DNA of 64,000 nt, from NCBI GenBank assembly GCA_028622995.1, contig JAJQJQ010000002.1:11780001-11844000 (forward strand), in the 5' to 3' direction. This document shows, in pieces, positions 22,063-34,474 of the stretch. Source of the stretch: Panagrolaimus kolymaensis (taxonomy: Eukaryota; Nematoda; Chromadorea; Rhabditida; Panagrolaimidae). The notes beneath the pieces were generated by a model. That model ran no database searches. It was not told the origin of the DNA and worked only from the letters and a program-made list of their open reading frames with translations. The position numbers and the translations under genes were made by a program. Numbering within the stretch: position 1 is the first letter of the stretch; the number at the start of each line of letters is the position of its first letter.

Positions 22063-25000
22063 TTAAAATACAAAATGTGGTGGCGGTTGTTGTTGATTAG
22101 GAAAATTTGGATTATGTTGATTTGCATGGGAGTCTACTACATTTGCAGTTTGTTCATTTCCATGTCCATGACTTTGATCAGGTCCATGATCATTGACATT
22201 ATTAGCAGCAGCGATATCATGAGTATCAACATGTTCATCATGTTGATGATTATGATGCATGCCTTGTTCTGCATCTTCATGAGATGAATGTCCACCACCC
22301 AAAAGATGGGGGGACAAAACCTAAAATATAATTTTATTTTATTTTTACTTTTTAAAAACTTAGAAATAAAGATTTTTTAAAATTTTGAAACTTACTTCAA
22401 CAACCATAGTATGTCCACTTGAAATTCGAGGGGATAAAATGCTTGGACTTAAAATCACTAATGCTCCAGCTTCAGGTGAGGCAATTCGAGGAGCCAAAAA
22501 TGCTATAAAAAATTGTTTGAAAAAACTCTTCAACAAAAATTAAATTTATAATACATTTAATTAATTTTTAAAAGCAACTCACATGGACTCAAAATTTGAA
22601 TAATCAAAGCTTCAGGGCTCAAAATTCTTGTCTCCAAAAATTTAGGAGTTAATATTTCTGCTACCAATGCTTCCGGAGTCATTACATAAGCGGTTAAAGC
22701 TCGAGGGGATAATATATCTGTGATAAAAGCAGCGGGGGATAAAATTCTTGCTATCAAAGCTTGTGGACTTAAAATTGCTGGAATAAATGCTCGAGGGCCA
22801 AGGGTTTGAACCTAAAAAAATAAAACAAATATTTTCACTTTGAGAAAATTATTTTTTTAAAGTTATTTTTACCACCAAAGCTTCAGGCATCATAATTTCA
22901 GTAAAAAATGCATAAGGTGAAAGTGTGACCACTTCCAATGCAATTCCTTGCCCAATTCGACTTCCAAATGCCCAAGGTTCAAGGGTAATAAAATGGGGTA
23001 AAGCTCCATGAGCTCCTGGAGCTTCTTGACTATAATCATGATGATCCCCTGCATTTCCCGTCGTTATTTCTCCATTATCTGGATGCACTTCCACAGGAGG
23101 TGGTGGTGCTGCTTGTCGACGAAAGCGAGATGAACGAGAAAAGTCTAAAACAAATTTTTTTTGACTTTGCATTTTTTTGCATTTCTTTTTTTGATGAGCA
23201 TTCGGACGCACGCTCTATGCTTTAAAAATACAATGTACCGAGTGTATTCGTGTCGGTCCTATAGTGTAGCGGTTATCACATTGGACTTTGAATCCAGTAA
23301 CCCCGGTTCGAGTCCGGGTAGGACCTCATCATTTTTTAAAAAATTTTTAATTATTGTATAAAAAATTTAAATATTCTCGCAACAAATATTTTTGTTTTAA
23401 CTCACCTTGAATATATTCAACTTCATCATCGCTTAATTTTGCCAATTTTTTTATGTCATCATCTATTCGGTTTTGTCTCTCAATTTTTGAGAGAACCGCG
23501 TAATCGGTTAAATTAAGCTTCAATTTTGGGAAACCTAAAATCGACAAAAAAATTTATTATTTACTAACTTTTTAATTTTCGCTGTAAAACCAAAAAAATT
23601 ATTTACCTTTTTTACTATAAAGAAGCTCTAATTGTTGGGGTTCCAAAAAAGCATAACCAATTTCTCGAATATCTGCTTGTTGCTCGGGAGTATAACTATT
23701 AGCTACCATTTTCCAATCCCTTTCAATTTTTTCTAATTCCAAAATAGATGGAAATATTTTTTCATTCATTTCCTTTATTTGTGGCTCCATTTCTTTAACC
23801 AAATTTTCTAAAGTTTTTGAAGCTCCCGAAATTTCAAGTAAAGTTTCAATTAAATCTTTTTCAATTTTTTCATTCATATTAAAATTCTATAAAAAAAAAT
23901 TACTGTAGAAATAAAAAAAAATTAAATTTACAAACCTTAAAAAATTTTGGTAAAGAAAAAAGTCCATCATTTTCTTGAAAGCTAAATAGCGAAGGCGAAA
24001 GTAAATGTTTGCGTTTTTTGTTGCTTTCACTGGGTAAAATAGAAAATAATTGTGGAGATAAAAATGAAAATTTGCTTTTCGCTGCTGTTGAACCCTAAAT
24101 TAATATCGTTTTTAAACATTTTACGTTTTTCTTTAATTTTTTTAAACTTAAAAAAAACTATGAGACTCACGAGCATGCCTTCAAGAGCATTAAAAACATT
24201 TTCAATTATTGTCATCTTTTTATCTTTCCTCAATTCAAATTGATATGGAATTTTTGATGCTGAATTAATAAATTGTGAATTATCTCCATTGAGTCGTTTG
24301 AAAAAGGCTTCACAATAAGAAAGCATTTTATAATATTTTGTTATTTTTTCCAAATTTGAAAGGTTCTCAAAATCCATGATTTTCTTATTCTGGGAATCTA
24401 AAAAAAATCTATGCGAGATAATCTTTACTAAATATTATTTTTTAAAAAGAGTTTTATCAAAAAAATAAGAACTCCAATAAAATTTCAGAATTTTGGAAAA
24501 AATTTCACAAAAAAATGTTTTAATTTTCGTTTTTGCTGTTTTCGGGTATCTGTTAATCACAATTTTTTTGAAAGGATAAAACAAACTTTTTAGCTGTTTT
24601 TTCGATTGAAACATTTCTCGTTTTACTCTCCTCCTTTTCTCAAAATTTTGATGATAAAAATAATTATTCCTTGATTTTAATGGCAACGGAAAATTTGGCA
24701 TCAAAGGAGGCATCTCTGCTGCTGCTGTCCTTATTTGAGGGTTTGATTCAAGTCGATTATTTTCAGTAAAATAAAATTCCTTTGCCGCCACGGGTTTGCC
24801 ATAATTTTCATTTGGATTAAATTTATTTCGAACTTGAACTGTATTATATTTAGAAGGAATGACCCTTCGAAGTGGTGGTGATTCTTCTTCATCAAAATCT
24901 ATGGATGGAGCGGCGGACTTTGGTGGCTCCGGAGTCGATGGATAAATTTTTTTACCAAAAAATATTTCTCCTAATTTTTCGATAGCCGATGGTGGATCCT

Positions 25001-25722
25001 CTTGATGATAAAATGAAACATTATCTTTGATTTCCAATAATTTAGCCACACATTTTGCAAGCAATATTGGACTTGAAGCTGCGGCTGAACATTGTTTATA
25101 AATGATTTGATCTGAATATGGAATGGAACCGGATTTGATTAATGTTAAAGCTCGAGCCTAAAAAAATACACAATAATACTAGAGTTTAGTAAAAAAATGT
25201 ATAAAATAAAATATAAAATTTATTGTTATTTTTTCATTTATAAAAAATCTATAAAATTTGTCTCAAGCAAAAAAAAGCAGAATTTGTGGCAAGAAAATAG
25301 TTCGAAAGTAATAATTTTTTACTATCGCAAAGAAAGTTAAAAATCTATTAAAAACTTTTTTTATTTAGCAAAGTTTTTGGATAAAAATTCTGAAAATTGC
25401 AGAAATTTCTTTTTAAAATTTGCATAGGAAATTTTCGTCTCCATAGTTTTGTGATTTGTTTCAACAAATCGCTTCGTGATTTTCGGATTCCAGTGTTTTT
25501 TTATGTTTTTTTAATTATCAACTCTATTGAAAGAAATGGACCAAAAATTCATACCTTTAACAAAGCCATAATAGCTGCTCGATGATAAACATAATTAATT
25601 TTATCAATATTTAAATCAAACATTTCGCTGGATTCCACAAATTCAAAGAAATAAAATAATAAAATAATAAACCAAAATATTTGAAATTTATTTATTGATA
25701 ATTTCCATTTTTGTTTATTCAT
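22063..25722 (-). CDS. mlt-10-like: MLT-10-like moulting protein with LSP repeats
   Basis: Ten exons (25555-25722, 24587-25157, 24171-24397, 23936-24094, 23607-23886, 23406-23534, 22873-23144, 22583-22811, 22396-22502, 22063-22320) all join in phase to give 799 residues. A signal peptide (about 1-31) precedes a Pro-rich and basic region. LSPQLFS and LSPSLFSF motifs (about 325-375), helical segments, and then a run of degenerate 12-14-residue repeats ILSPxALxxxI (about 560-714) follow. These motifs are those of the nematode MLT-10 family, secreted from the epidermis and needed for moulting. The last exon is a His/Asn/Gln/Asp-rich tail (HNHQHDEH, HGPDQSHGHG), which could bind metal. A tRNA lies antisense in the intron between exons 6 and 7. 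The LSP repeat identification is confident; the exact orthologue is not. Confidence 0.88.
23255..23326 (+). tRNA. tRNA-Gln (anticodon TTG)
   Basis: The 72-nt sequence folds as a cloverleaf. The acceptor stem pairs GGTCCTA (23255-23261) with TAGGACC (23319-23325), with discriminator T. The anticodon arm is TTGGA-CTTTGAA-TCCAG, whose loop positions 34-36 are TTG. The B box is GGTTCGAGTCC in the T arm and the A box lies around TAGTGTAGCGG. It closely resembles other eukaryotic tRNA-Gln(UUG) genes. A T run at 23334-23338 can terminate Pol III. It sits inside an intron of the MLT-10-like gene on the opposite strand. Confidence 0.96.
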
Positions 25723-27132
25723 TAGTAAAAAAATTCTAGCGTTTCCATTAAAAATTTATTTTTCTAAAACAAAAAAAAATTTAAATGACTGAAAACTACA
25801 AAAAATAAATAAATTTATAGGTTTTTAAAAAATAAAAGTTTTGATGCCCCGAAAACAAATATAACGGATTAATAGTGAAAGTGAGAGAGAGTAAAATAAT
25901 AATACAAAGCACGCGATATAGGCAGGTTTAAAAGCAGCCGATGGACATTGGGAATGAAAAAGAGGCCGGTCGAAGATATTTTGTAGGTACCTACTAAATT
26001 CCCCTCTGAATGCGGACATGATCAATTTTTTGTTTGTCTCACAGTTTCATAATAATTATTTTTTTGTTTTTGTTTGAAAAAGAGAGATTAACAAAGGCCA
26101 CGCGAAAACTCTAATTTTATTTTTATATGTTGTTGCTCCTCATTTTTTTTCTACGTTAAAATTGACCAAACTATTTCTAAAAAAAGTTTTAAAAAGAGAA
26201 AGAGAAAGAAAGAGAGGGAGGATTAAGTCATAATGATGCTGATTGTAAAGAAAACTAGACAAACACATTCAAAAGCTCAAATGTCCATTGTCTAGTTGGA
26301 TTTTTTGCGTTCTTTTAGGATCCGTTAAACCAACTACAAAAAAAACTAGACTTTTTATTATTAATCTTTACGACTACAAGAAAAAAAAACAATGATGGTG
26401 ATAACTGGAAAAAAAAGACCCCCAAATTTTATATTTAAGATTTTGATTTACCCATCCATTGCTTACCATCGAAAAAAAAGTGAAAAGGGAAGTAGACAGA
26501 CAGTGCAAAAAATTAGTTGAAGATGAAATTCAAATCATTCTCACATAATTTTTTTTTTGACCTCGAAGAGTCGTCATCTAAAATTTAAATTAAATGCGAA
26601 TCACAGAAAACCCGCTGAAATAGATTATTAATAAATAAATAAATAATTAAATGTGGGAACTTTTAAAAGTGAAAAAGTTTTTGAAACATGTCTGTGATTC
26701 AACAGTTTTAGAGGTAAGTAAAAAATAAATGAGAGCTTAAAAAAAAAGTGGGAAAATTTATTATAAGCGATTTATAGGCTTATAAGTGTTACATATCTAA
26801 AACTCACTTTCTTTAATTGAACCTTAAAGCATTGATTTCATATTCTGAAGTTCCAATCAAAAAAATTGATGGAAAATAATTTTTAATTTGATTTTTTGCT
26901 TAATGGTTTATAAATTTTCTAAATTTGATTCTATTTATCCATTGTGAATTCAATTACAGATAGAGCACTAAAAATGTTTAAAAAAAATACATATTTATTA
27001 ATTACAAAAACAATTTAAATTTTTATTAACAAACCAAAAAATAAAAAGCATAAAAAGTACCCAAACAAATAAATTGAGCAAAAAAACAAAAAACAAAAAT
27101 ATTATATATTTTTTTAAAGTTAAATCAATTTT
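25723..27132. other. Intergenic with a GC-richer patch near 25910-26025
   Basis: No gene is supported. From about 25905 to 26025 the sequence is notably less A/T-rich (ACGCGATATAGGCAGG, GAGGCCGGTCGAAG, TAGGTACCTACTA). It lies 190-300 bp upstream of the MLT-10-like start codon, so it could be its promoter or a non-coding RNA. The minus-strand frame across it has no family resemblance. Purine repeats (AAAGAGAAAGAGAAAG) occur near 26190. Confidence 0.5.
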
Positions 27133-28122
27133 TTATACTTTTATTTCAATGCTGGGATTTCCGGATTCAAGGGTGGTGAAATTTCTTTCAACCTTTCCTG
27201 AACATACTTCATCAATCATATATTTTCTTGCTCGTCTAACAACGTTCCAAACATATAAACAAATTAATTCAGCAATGATGCAAAAAATTATTAAAGCAGT
27301 GAGAATGAAATTTATGGCTGAAAAGTTTCTGAGTTTATTATATTCCAAAATTTTCTCAACAAAGACAGTTTGTTTTCCACCAAAAAATTAATTAATTCCT
27401 TAATTTTCAAACAGTTTTGAAAAGTTTAATTATGCTAAACTAATTCGTGTCGAGAGCCAATTAACGTAAAGTTGGGATATATTTAAAAAATTCTTACTTG
27501 TTCGATCAAACCCAGTTCTTTCTGGATTAATTTTGGTACCTCCATCATTTTGATTTTCATCCATAAAATCTTTAAATACAGCAGGTGGAAATAAAATAAA
27601 TACGATAGATGTAACAATAATAACGATACCAAAAATTAATGAAATTCCCTATTAAAAAAACATAATATTTTTTCTTTTATTTTCAAAACTTTGGGGAAAA
27701 TGTGTGAAAAAAAAACTCACTTGTGCAATTAAAAATGGTATATAACCCCATGGTTTTTCATATTTATCTGCATATAAAATTGCTGCATAAAATATAGCAG
27801 AAATTAATAGAGAAATTAAGTGAACAACGGAAGCTTTTATAATGGCAACAGGAATGGAAAATATTAAACCAAGAAGGCCTAGAACAGCGAAGAAACTGGC
27901 GACTTTCTGGAAATTTTCGTTATTTTTTAAAGTATTTTTTTGATGTCGGAGTAAAAAATTTTTCTTAAAACAAAAAGATGGAAGCAAATTTTGGAAGCTA
28001 AAATTTCCTTTATTTCCAAACTCCACAAATTTAGAACTTAAGCAAATACTTACCCTAACATGAAAACCACAAATGGCTTCATATTCAGGTTTAACAATAT
28101 CAGGATATTTTGGACGAAACAT
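27133..28122 (-). CDS. Four-TM membrane protein, last junction unresolved
   Basis: Exons 28054-28122, 27721-27906 and 27498-27648 join cleanly. The head PEYEAICGFHVR resembles the CCCGCHVK head of the first gene. TM1-TM3 follow (VASFFAVLGLLGLIFSIPVAI, VVHLISLLISAIFYAAIL, SLIFGIVIIVTSIVFILF). The fourth TM and a basic tail (ICLYVWNVVRRARKY...) are clearly encoded at 27133-27387, ending at TAA. Exon 3 ends in phase 1, however, and the only upstream AG in that phase (before 27400) leads into an in-frame TAA at 27388-27390. The nearer AG at about 27355 is in the wrong phase. Either an unusual acceptor is used, or the assembly has an indel in the T run, or the gene has lost TM4. Confidence 0.62.
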
Positions 28123-31100
28123 AATTTTTTATTTACGTTAAATTTGCTTTTCTCTTTTTTTATCGACCTAAAAAAAATATTAGCGCAATTAAAAAAAATA
28201 TGAAACAACGGAGGCAAAAGTATTATTATTATTAAAACAAAAAATTAATGAGCAGCGAGAAAGAAAAAAAATAACTAAAAAATAGTTTTTTTTTCTTTTT
28301 CCAAAGCAATTTTCAATGCAGACAAACGACGTCGACAAAAAAATAACAAAAATAACAGAAATAAAATTAATTGAGCAACAATTTTTTTTTATGACGATCC
28401 AAAAAATAAAAATGAAAGAAAATAACGAACGAACGATTTATTAAAAACTTTTTTTTAATGTATTTATTTTCAGTTTTAGATTACGTAAAAAATATAAAAT
28501 AAAAATTGTTTCGAAAAGGTTAATAAAAAAAAAAGTTTGTACAAACTTTATGAGCGATAAATCAATCGCGCGCGCAATAAAAAAAAAATTGTTGGTTAAT
28601 AACTTTTAGAAGAAAAAAAAAAGAGGGAACAATGATGAAAATTTTTATTCGGGGAAAGAAAAAGATTGATTTTCTTTTCTTTTTTTGGCGGAAATAATAT
28701 TTGTAATATTTAACAGGAAAAAAAGGTCAGGTTTTTTAGTATTGAATATACCGGTATTGTATCGATATCAAAAGTTTTGTAATATTTTTATATTTGAGAA
28801 AGGTGGAAAAAAAGTTTGCTAAAAATTGGAAGAAAGTACCATAAAAAAAGGGCACACATGATCCTAAAAAGTTTAAAAAAAACTAAATCGAAAAGTATAA
28901 AATGAATATTTCTACCAAAACCTTCTTTCAAGCCGAGCAATCGCCACTATCCGGCCAGACACGGATGCTTTGCGCTTTTTTTAAATCACAAATCAAAATA
29001 AATAATATTTTCAAAAGCTTAAATTAATCATCAAAGGGTCAAATGGACGGACTTTGATCGATAAATAACTAAAGCATCGTCAGAAACAACTCTGGAAGTT
29101 ATTATAATTTAATTTTTTAAATTCCTTAATTTTCAACTTTTTTATTAGATCAAATTAATACAGTTTTCTTGGAGTTTAAGAATGTCAAAGATTTATTTCC
29201 GAATAAAAAGAATATTAAAAAAGTTAACGTGACAAATAAAAAAACAGATTTCTAGGGCTGTCTTTATTACAACTAATTTTTTTAAACCCAAAAAAGACCC
29301 TAATTAAAAACATTTTTTTTGTTGTTGAAAACAATCAAATTAAAATCAATTCAGTTTAGTAACAAATTAAAAATATAATAGTTTAGACACCCAAAAGAAA
29401 AAAATGGTTTTAATCATGAAAAATGAAAAAAAATTGTAGTCCTTTTCTTTTTCTTTTTATTAAACTTTTAAGTTGGGTGTTTAAAATTTGGAAAGAAAGA
29501 AATTATTTTTTTGGAAAGGTGCGAAACACCCAAAATTTGTGAGAAAGGTTAAAAGTAAAAAAAAATTATAAATATTTTCTTTGATGGAGCAGCAGCAATG
29601 TTCAAGAATAAAAAAAAATCTTTTTTTGTGGTACGTGCATATTTGAAAATAAATAAAAAAGTTATGATTTTTCTTTTTGCAAAGGATCGATTGCAATTAA
29701 AAAAAAAAGAGCCCTTCATTATCGTCGAAAATTAAGTTTTGCAATACAGCGAAAATCAAAAACTTTGTCACCGACAAAAAAAGGAGGATGTAATTTGAAA
29801 CCAAAATATTTTTTGTTAATAAAGTTTTGGGTTGAAAAGGAAAGGTACATTTCTGAATTTTTGTTATGAGACTTAAAAATATCAAAAAAAAATTTAACGC
29901 TTTATTATTTCTCTTTTTTTCGCGTCTTTAAGCTTAAAAGTTAAATTTTGATTTAATGAATAAGAAATAATTTTTATATTTAAAAAAAAACCTAGTGCAA
30001 TAATGTGACAAAAGAGTATGCGATCTTTCTTAGATGTTTTAATCACTACTTAATTTTGCTGTCACATATTTAGTACTAATTTTAAACTTTAACCACCAAA
30101 AAAAGAAATTAACACTTAAACTATTAAATCAAATCAAGAAAAAGGCCTTAGAAACGTATTAAAAATTCTTTAAACTGTGAAAAATAAATTTATTAAAGAG
30201 ACTATAATTTAATTAAGTAATGAATCTGTATGTGCATATCTAAAGAAGGCAGCATTTCTTATAAACACCTTCCAAATTAATTAATATGTATTTTTATTTA
30301 TTTCATTTTTTAATGTTTTAATTTATGATTCCATTTTTAAAAATAGTCTTAAACCCTGAAGAAAAAAAGGGGAAAGCACGTGCAGTAATTTTTTAGGAAA
30401 AAATTTATGTATAACTCACAGAAAAACCTGAAACTTCATAAAAGCAACAAAAAAAGAGGGGTTTCCAAAAAAAAATATGGAGAGAAACTATCAAAAAAAT
30501 GGAGGCAAAAAAAATGAGGCAAGGTTATTGAAACAACGCAAAAATAAATAATAAATAAAAAAAATGAGCGATAAAAATCTTTAAAGATAAAAGAAGAAAA
30601 AGTTAAAAATAGAAAAAACTGTCAAAAATAAAAAATGGAAAAGTTTCAAAAAAGTAAGATTTTGATCGAAATAAACCCTCCTTTGAATTTTTTTTAGATT
30701 TTTTATTGCTCCGTCGTGACATTGAAAAAATAATTTTCGTTATTTTTTTTATTTTTTTTTTGCAGCAGCAGAAAAAATCAAATGCAAAAGTCTTCGTCGC
30801 CTTGGAAGTAATGGAAAGGAATGAAAATATGTGGCAGGCAGGCATCATCCATTCAATGGCAGTGAAAAGAAATCAAAAAAAAAAAAGAAAAGGCAAGAAA
30901 AAAAATTGAAGAAAAGATGTGAGAAACTGATGGGAAAAAAAAGTGTAAAAAAAGTTGCTAGAAACGAATGAAAATAAAAAAGATTGTTAGTGTTCGAAAT
31001 TTTTTTTGCTTTCCGTGAATTTTTAAAAAGCATTTGTTTTCAAAAGAATTAGTTTATTGGCTTAAAAAATGAATAAATAGTTCTTTGAATTTTTTTCTTT

Positions 31101-31264
31101 GCTCGTAAATTTATAATAAATACTTTTTATAATTTATTCTAAAAATTTTTTAAAAAGAAATGTTTAGTCTTTTTTTGGCAAAAAGCGAATTTTTGACAAA
31201 GTTTATTTTTAAAATTTTTATTTTGTCGGTTTTTATATTGAAAAGAACTCATAATTTTAAAGGA
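28123..31264. other. Long AT-rich gene desert
   Basis: Three kilobases without a supported gene. Open frames at 29481-29885 and 30603-31033 are hydrophobic or Lys/Phe-rich low-complexity products of A/T runs. One GC-richer patch at 28930-28982 (GCCGAGCAATCGCC, ATCCGGCCAGACACGGAT) ends in CGCTTTTTTT and might be a small RNA (see findings). In-frame ATG at 31160 upstream of the next gene would add a 35-residue hydrophobic head; I treat it as leader. Confidence 0.5.
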
Positions 31265-33534
31265 ATGACTTCAAAATTATTGCCACCTGAATATTATGAA
31301 AAACTTGATAAAACTTATCAAAAGCTTATATTAAAATTAGAGAATGATTTGAATAATACTTTATGGCAAGATTTAAGTTTAAAATGTAAAATAATTGATG
31401 AATTTTCTATGGAATATATGATGCCTAAAGAATTATGGAATAAACGAATTGAGTGAGTCAAGTCTTAAAAATTTTATTTATTCCATCAGCCAAAAGTTTT
31501 TTCTCGATCAAATAATTAATTTTTTAAGAAAATCATTTTCATCGAAAAATCAAAGATTTTTTTAAACACTTTTATTGTATTTCAGAATGCAAGAATTGGG
31601 AATCACAGACGAAGATAAAAAAGAATATATAAAATTGAAAGCCAAAGCTTTGGGCCATTTTTATTCCAAGCGTCTATGTCCCCAAAAATATGTAAGTAAA
31701 TTAGTTTTTCTTTGCCAAAAAAAATCCATTTTCAAGGTTTATTTTTCTTAATTTTTTAGATTGATCCAAATCGAAAACTTTTAAAAGCTAAAATAATTTA
31801 TAATGGCGGCGAAAATGATGAAACAAAATTATTGGATCAAAATTTTATTGAATTTTGTTTAACTTTTCCACATCAAAATCTTGAAAAGTTTTATAAAGAA
31901 TTTGAAGAAAAGTCATGTAAGAAATTTAACTAACTCTCCAAAGTTTTTTTAAAATTAAATCAAACTTTCATCAATTTTAGATTCTCCAATCCCGAAAAAA
32001 GTTATTCAAAAATATAATTCTTCTAAAATTCTTTACGAAGAAATTGAAACTGTAAAAAACAACGATGTTTTATGGTTTCAAAAATTATTAGAATCCAACG
32101 ATCAGGAATTTATTATTCATAATGTTGAATACCGTCTTGGAAAGGATTTAACTAATAAAAAATTATGGAAAATTTACATAAATTATTTGGAAGGCGACGA
32201 TGATCGAAAAGATATGGTTGGTAGATTTAAAGCTTTTTTTAGGAAATAAATACATACATACAAATTTTTATTTAGGAAGCTCTGAAAATATTGACAAAAT
32301 ACTGTCGCTTTTTTCTTGACGATAATGAAATGAAAAATAAATTACAAACAAAAATTGCTTCATCGAATTCGCCGCTATCAAACTCTGACCCATTCTGCGA
32401 TGATGAAACAACAAAAGCTCTTATTTCAAAGCCCGTCGTAGTCTTCCAGAATGAACTCAAAATTCCATTTGATCTCAAAAATTGTCAAAAAAGTTTTAAA
32501 GAAAATATTTTCAATCAAAATTTAATTCTTCCAGCCACAATTATTCGATATATTTTGGAAAATGCTAATTCATATGTTCTTCAAAAGTTATATAATTCTT
32601 GTAAACACTTTTTTTATTACTTTTCAAAATTTTTGTGCCATAAATTTGTAATTCGCCGAAAGCCACAAACGCAAGATTCATCAGAAATTTTTATTTATAA
32701 AAAAGACAGTTTAGGTAAGTAAAAAAAAATTGACAAAAGCCAAACCAAAAAAAAATTATTTGTTTTTTAATTTAAGTTTAAGTTTTGAAAGTTTTTTTTA
32801 TCAAAAAAATGTGTTTCAAATTTTTTTTCTAATTTCTGTAATTTTTTCTAGAAATATTTGCTGAAACAATAAACCTTAAAACCTTCAAAAATTATTATAT
32901 TTCAAATAATTTAAAAATTTATTATACTTCTCAAAACCAAAGAAATACACTTTCAAATTTAATTAATTCCGCTTTTTATCGATGCAATGCAAAATTTTTA
33001 TCCATTTTTGGACAAGATTTAAGTTTTAAAGAATTTAAATTTTTGGTTGGACATGGAAATGTTAAATTATTGGATTTTTATGATGTCAAAATAATTAATA
33101 AAGGAAAATTAATTTCATTGGAAGAAATTTTAATTTTGACACCAAAAATATATTCAATAAAGTTAGTTTTTTTATTTAACAAAAATTCCATTTCTTTAAT
33201 TGTTTTTTTATTTTAAGAATTTCAAATATCGTTTGTAATTCTCGAACATCTGAAATTATTTCAAATTTTTTATTTGAAAATAAATTTGATTTATTTTCTT
33301 TAAATTTTAATTCAGGCGAATTGGAACCATTTGGCTTTTGTAATTTTTTAAAGGTAATTAATTAATTAAAGAATTGGTTTTCAAGAAAACACTTCTTTTT
33401 TTTTTCAGAAACATACTAAAAAAGATTCTAAAATACAATTACGTTTTTCAAATTCATCTTTAAATTATATTCAAGAATTTAATAAAATTTTACGAAAAAA
33501 TTCACAACATGCTTCACTTTTTATTAATTCGTGA
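31265..33534 (+). CDS. HAT-like / F-box-like protein
   Basis: Eight exons (31265-31452, 31586-31691, 31760-31916, 31981-32216, 32276-32714, 32852-33161, 33218-33353, 33409-33534) close to 565 residues. The start at 31265 gives MTSKLLPPEYYEKL; an in-frame ATG at 31160 is possible. The N-terminal half is helical with HAT/half-TPR-like motifs (LWKIYINYLEG, ALKILTKYCRFFLDD). From about residue 290, LPATIIRYILENANSYVLQK followed by LYNSCKHFFY reads like the divergent F-box-like motif of nematode expanded families, and a substrate-side region follows. If correct, it would pair with SKP1 proteins like those at 44498 and 45597 in an SCF ubiquitin ligase. The donor after exon 4 is weak (GTTGGT). The domain calls are from pattern memory and moderate. 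Confidence 0.65.
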
Positions 33535-34007
33535 ATAAGAAACTTTTCTTCTTCATCCATAAAAATTTGCTTTCTGTTGTTTATTTCATTTTTTTACTGA
33601 TCGTTTAAATAATTTTATTTTGCTTTAAAACAATAAAAAAATAAAAATAGAAACTTTTTTAAATTAAAAAAACATTATATTAAAGTCATAAAAAATAAAA
33701 AAATCTCGCCTCAATAATTACTTAGGAATTAAAGTTAAGAAATTTCAGAAAGAAAATAAAGAATTTGAAAACAATTTATTCTAAAAAAATACAATTTTTT
33801 TTTCATACACAAATTTTATCGTCACCTTTCTTTATTTGTTTGTTTTAATAATAAAAAAAATATTTATAGTAACTCGATATCAATTTAATTACTTTGTTTT
33901 TGTTAACGCTTTTCCTTACACCTTTTAAATAAATTTTTTTTACTGAAAAAAATCATTGAATGTGTTTGAAATAAGACTTACGGAAAATAATTTTATTGTA
34001 AAATATT
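33535..34007. other. Intergenic, no gene seen
   Basis: AT-rich spacer between two plus-strand genes. It contains repeated AATAAA-like signals after the F-box-like gene near 33630 and 33650. No further feature. Confidence 0.5.
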
Positions 34008-34474
34008 ATGTCCACTGCTCCTTTTGATTCAAATCTTGCAGATAATGGTAATAACCAAAATAAAGATTCCTCCAGTCGTAGTTATACAACCGGTTTATAT
34101 GATTATGATGATAATGATTATGAGAAAGAGACAACAAAAATGTTAAACGCCATGTCAGAAGAACATTTATTAAAATTGGAAGATGTAGTTTTAGAAATAC
34201 AAAATAAAGCCAAAAATCAGGAAAATTTGTATGGCAATGTTATTAAGTAACAATTTTATTTATCTTGCAAAAAGTAGGGTATTTATTTTTATAATTTTAC
34301 AGAGAAAAAACGCCTCAAAAAGCTGCTGAAACAGAATGTGTTAATAATCCAGAAAAATATGAAATAAAAGAAGAATCAACTAGCCCCTCAACTTCTGATA
34401 ATAAAAAAAATTCTACCTCCTTTTTACGTAAAGGGAAAAAATTAAAGTTTATTCAAAAATTCATTAAAAATTAA
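34008..34474 (+). CDS. Small charged coiled-coil protein, unknown
   Basis: Two exons (34008-34246, 34303-34474) close to 136 residues. The protein is hydrophilic. A Ser/Asn/Asp-rich head (YDYDDNDYEKE) is followed by a predicted helix (MLNAMSEEHLLKLEDVVLEI), an acidic Pro/Ser segment and a basic C-terminus (RKGKKLKFIQKFIKN). No signal peptide, TM or known domain is seen. The exon junction splits a Lys codon (AA/A). Coding status rests on phase closure and codon composition; the function is unknown. Confidence 0.6.

Noticed and set aside
29481..31033. Several open frames of 60-81 codons on both strands
   Set aside because: Lys- or Phe-rich low-complexity translation of A and T runs; no domain or exon structure.
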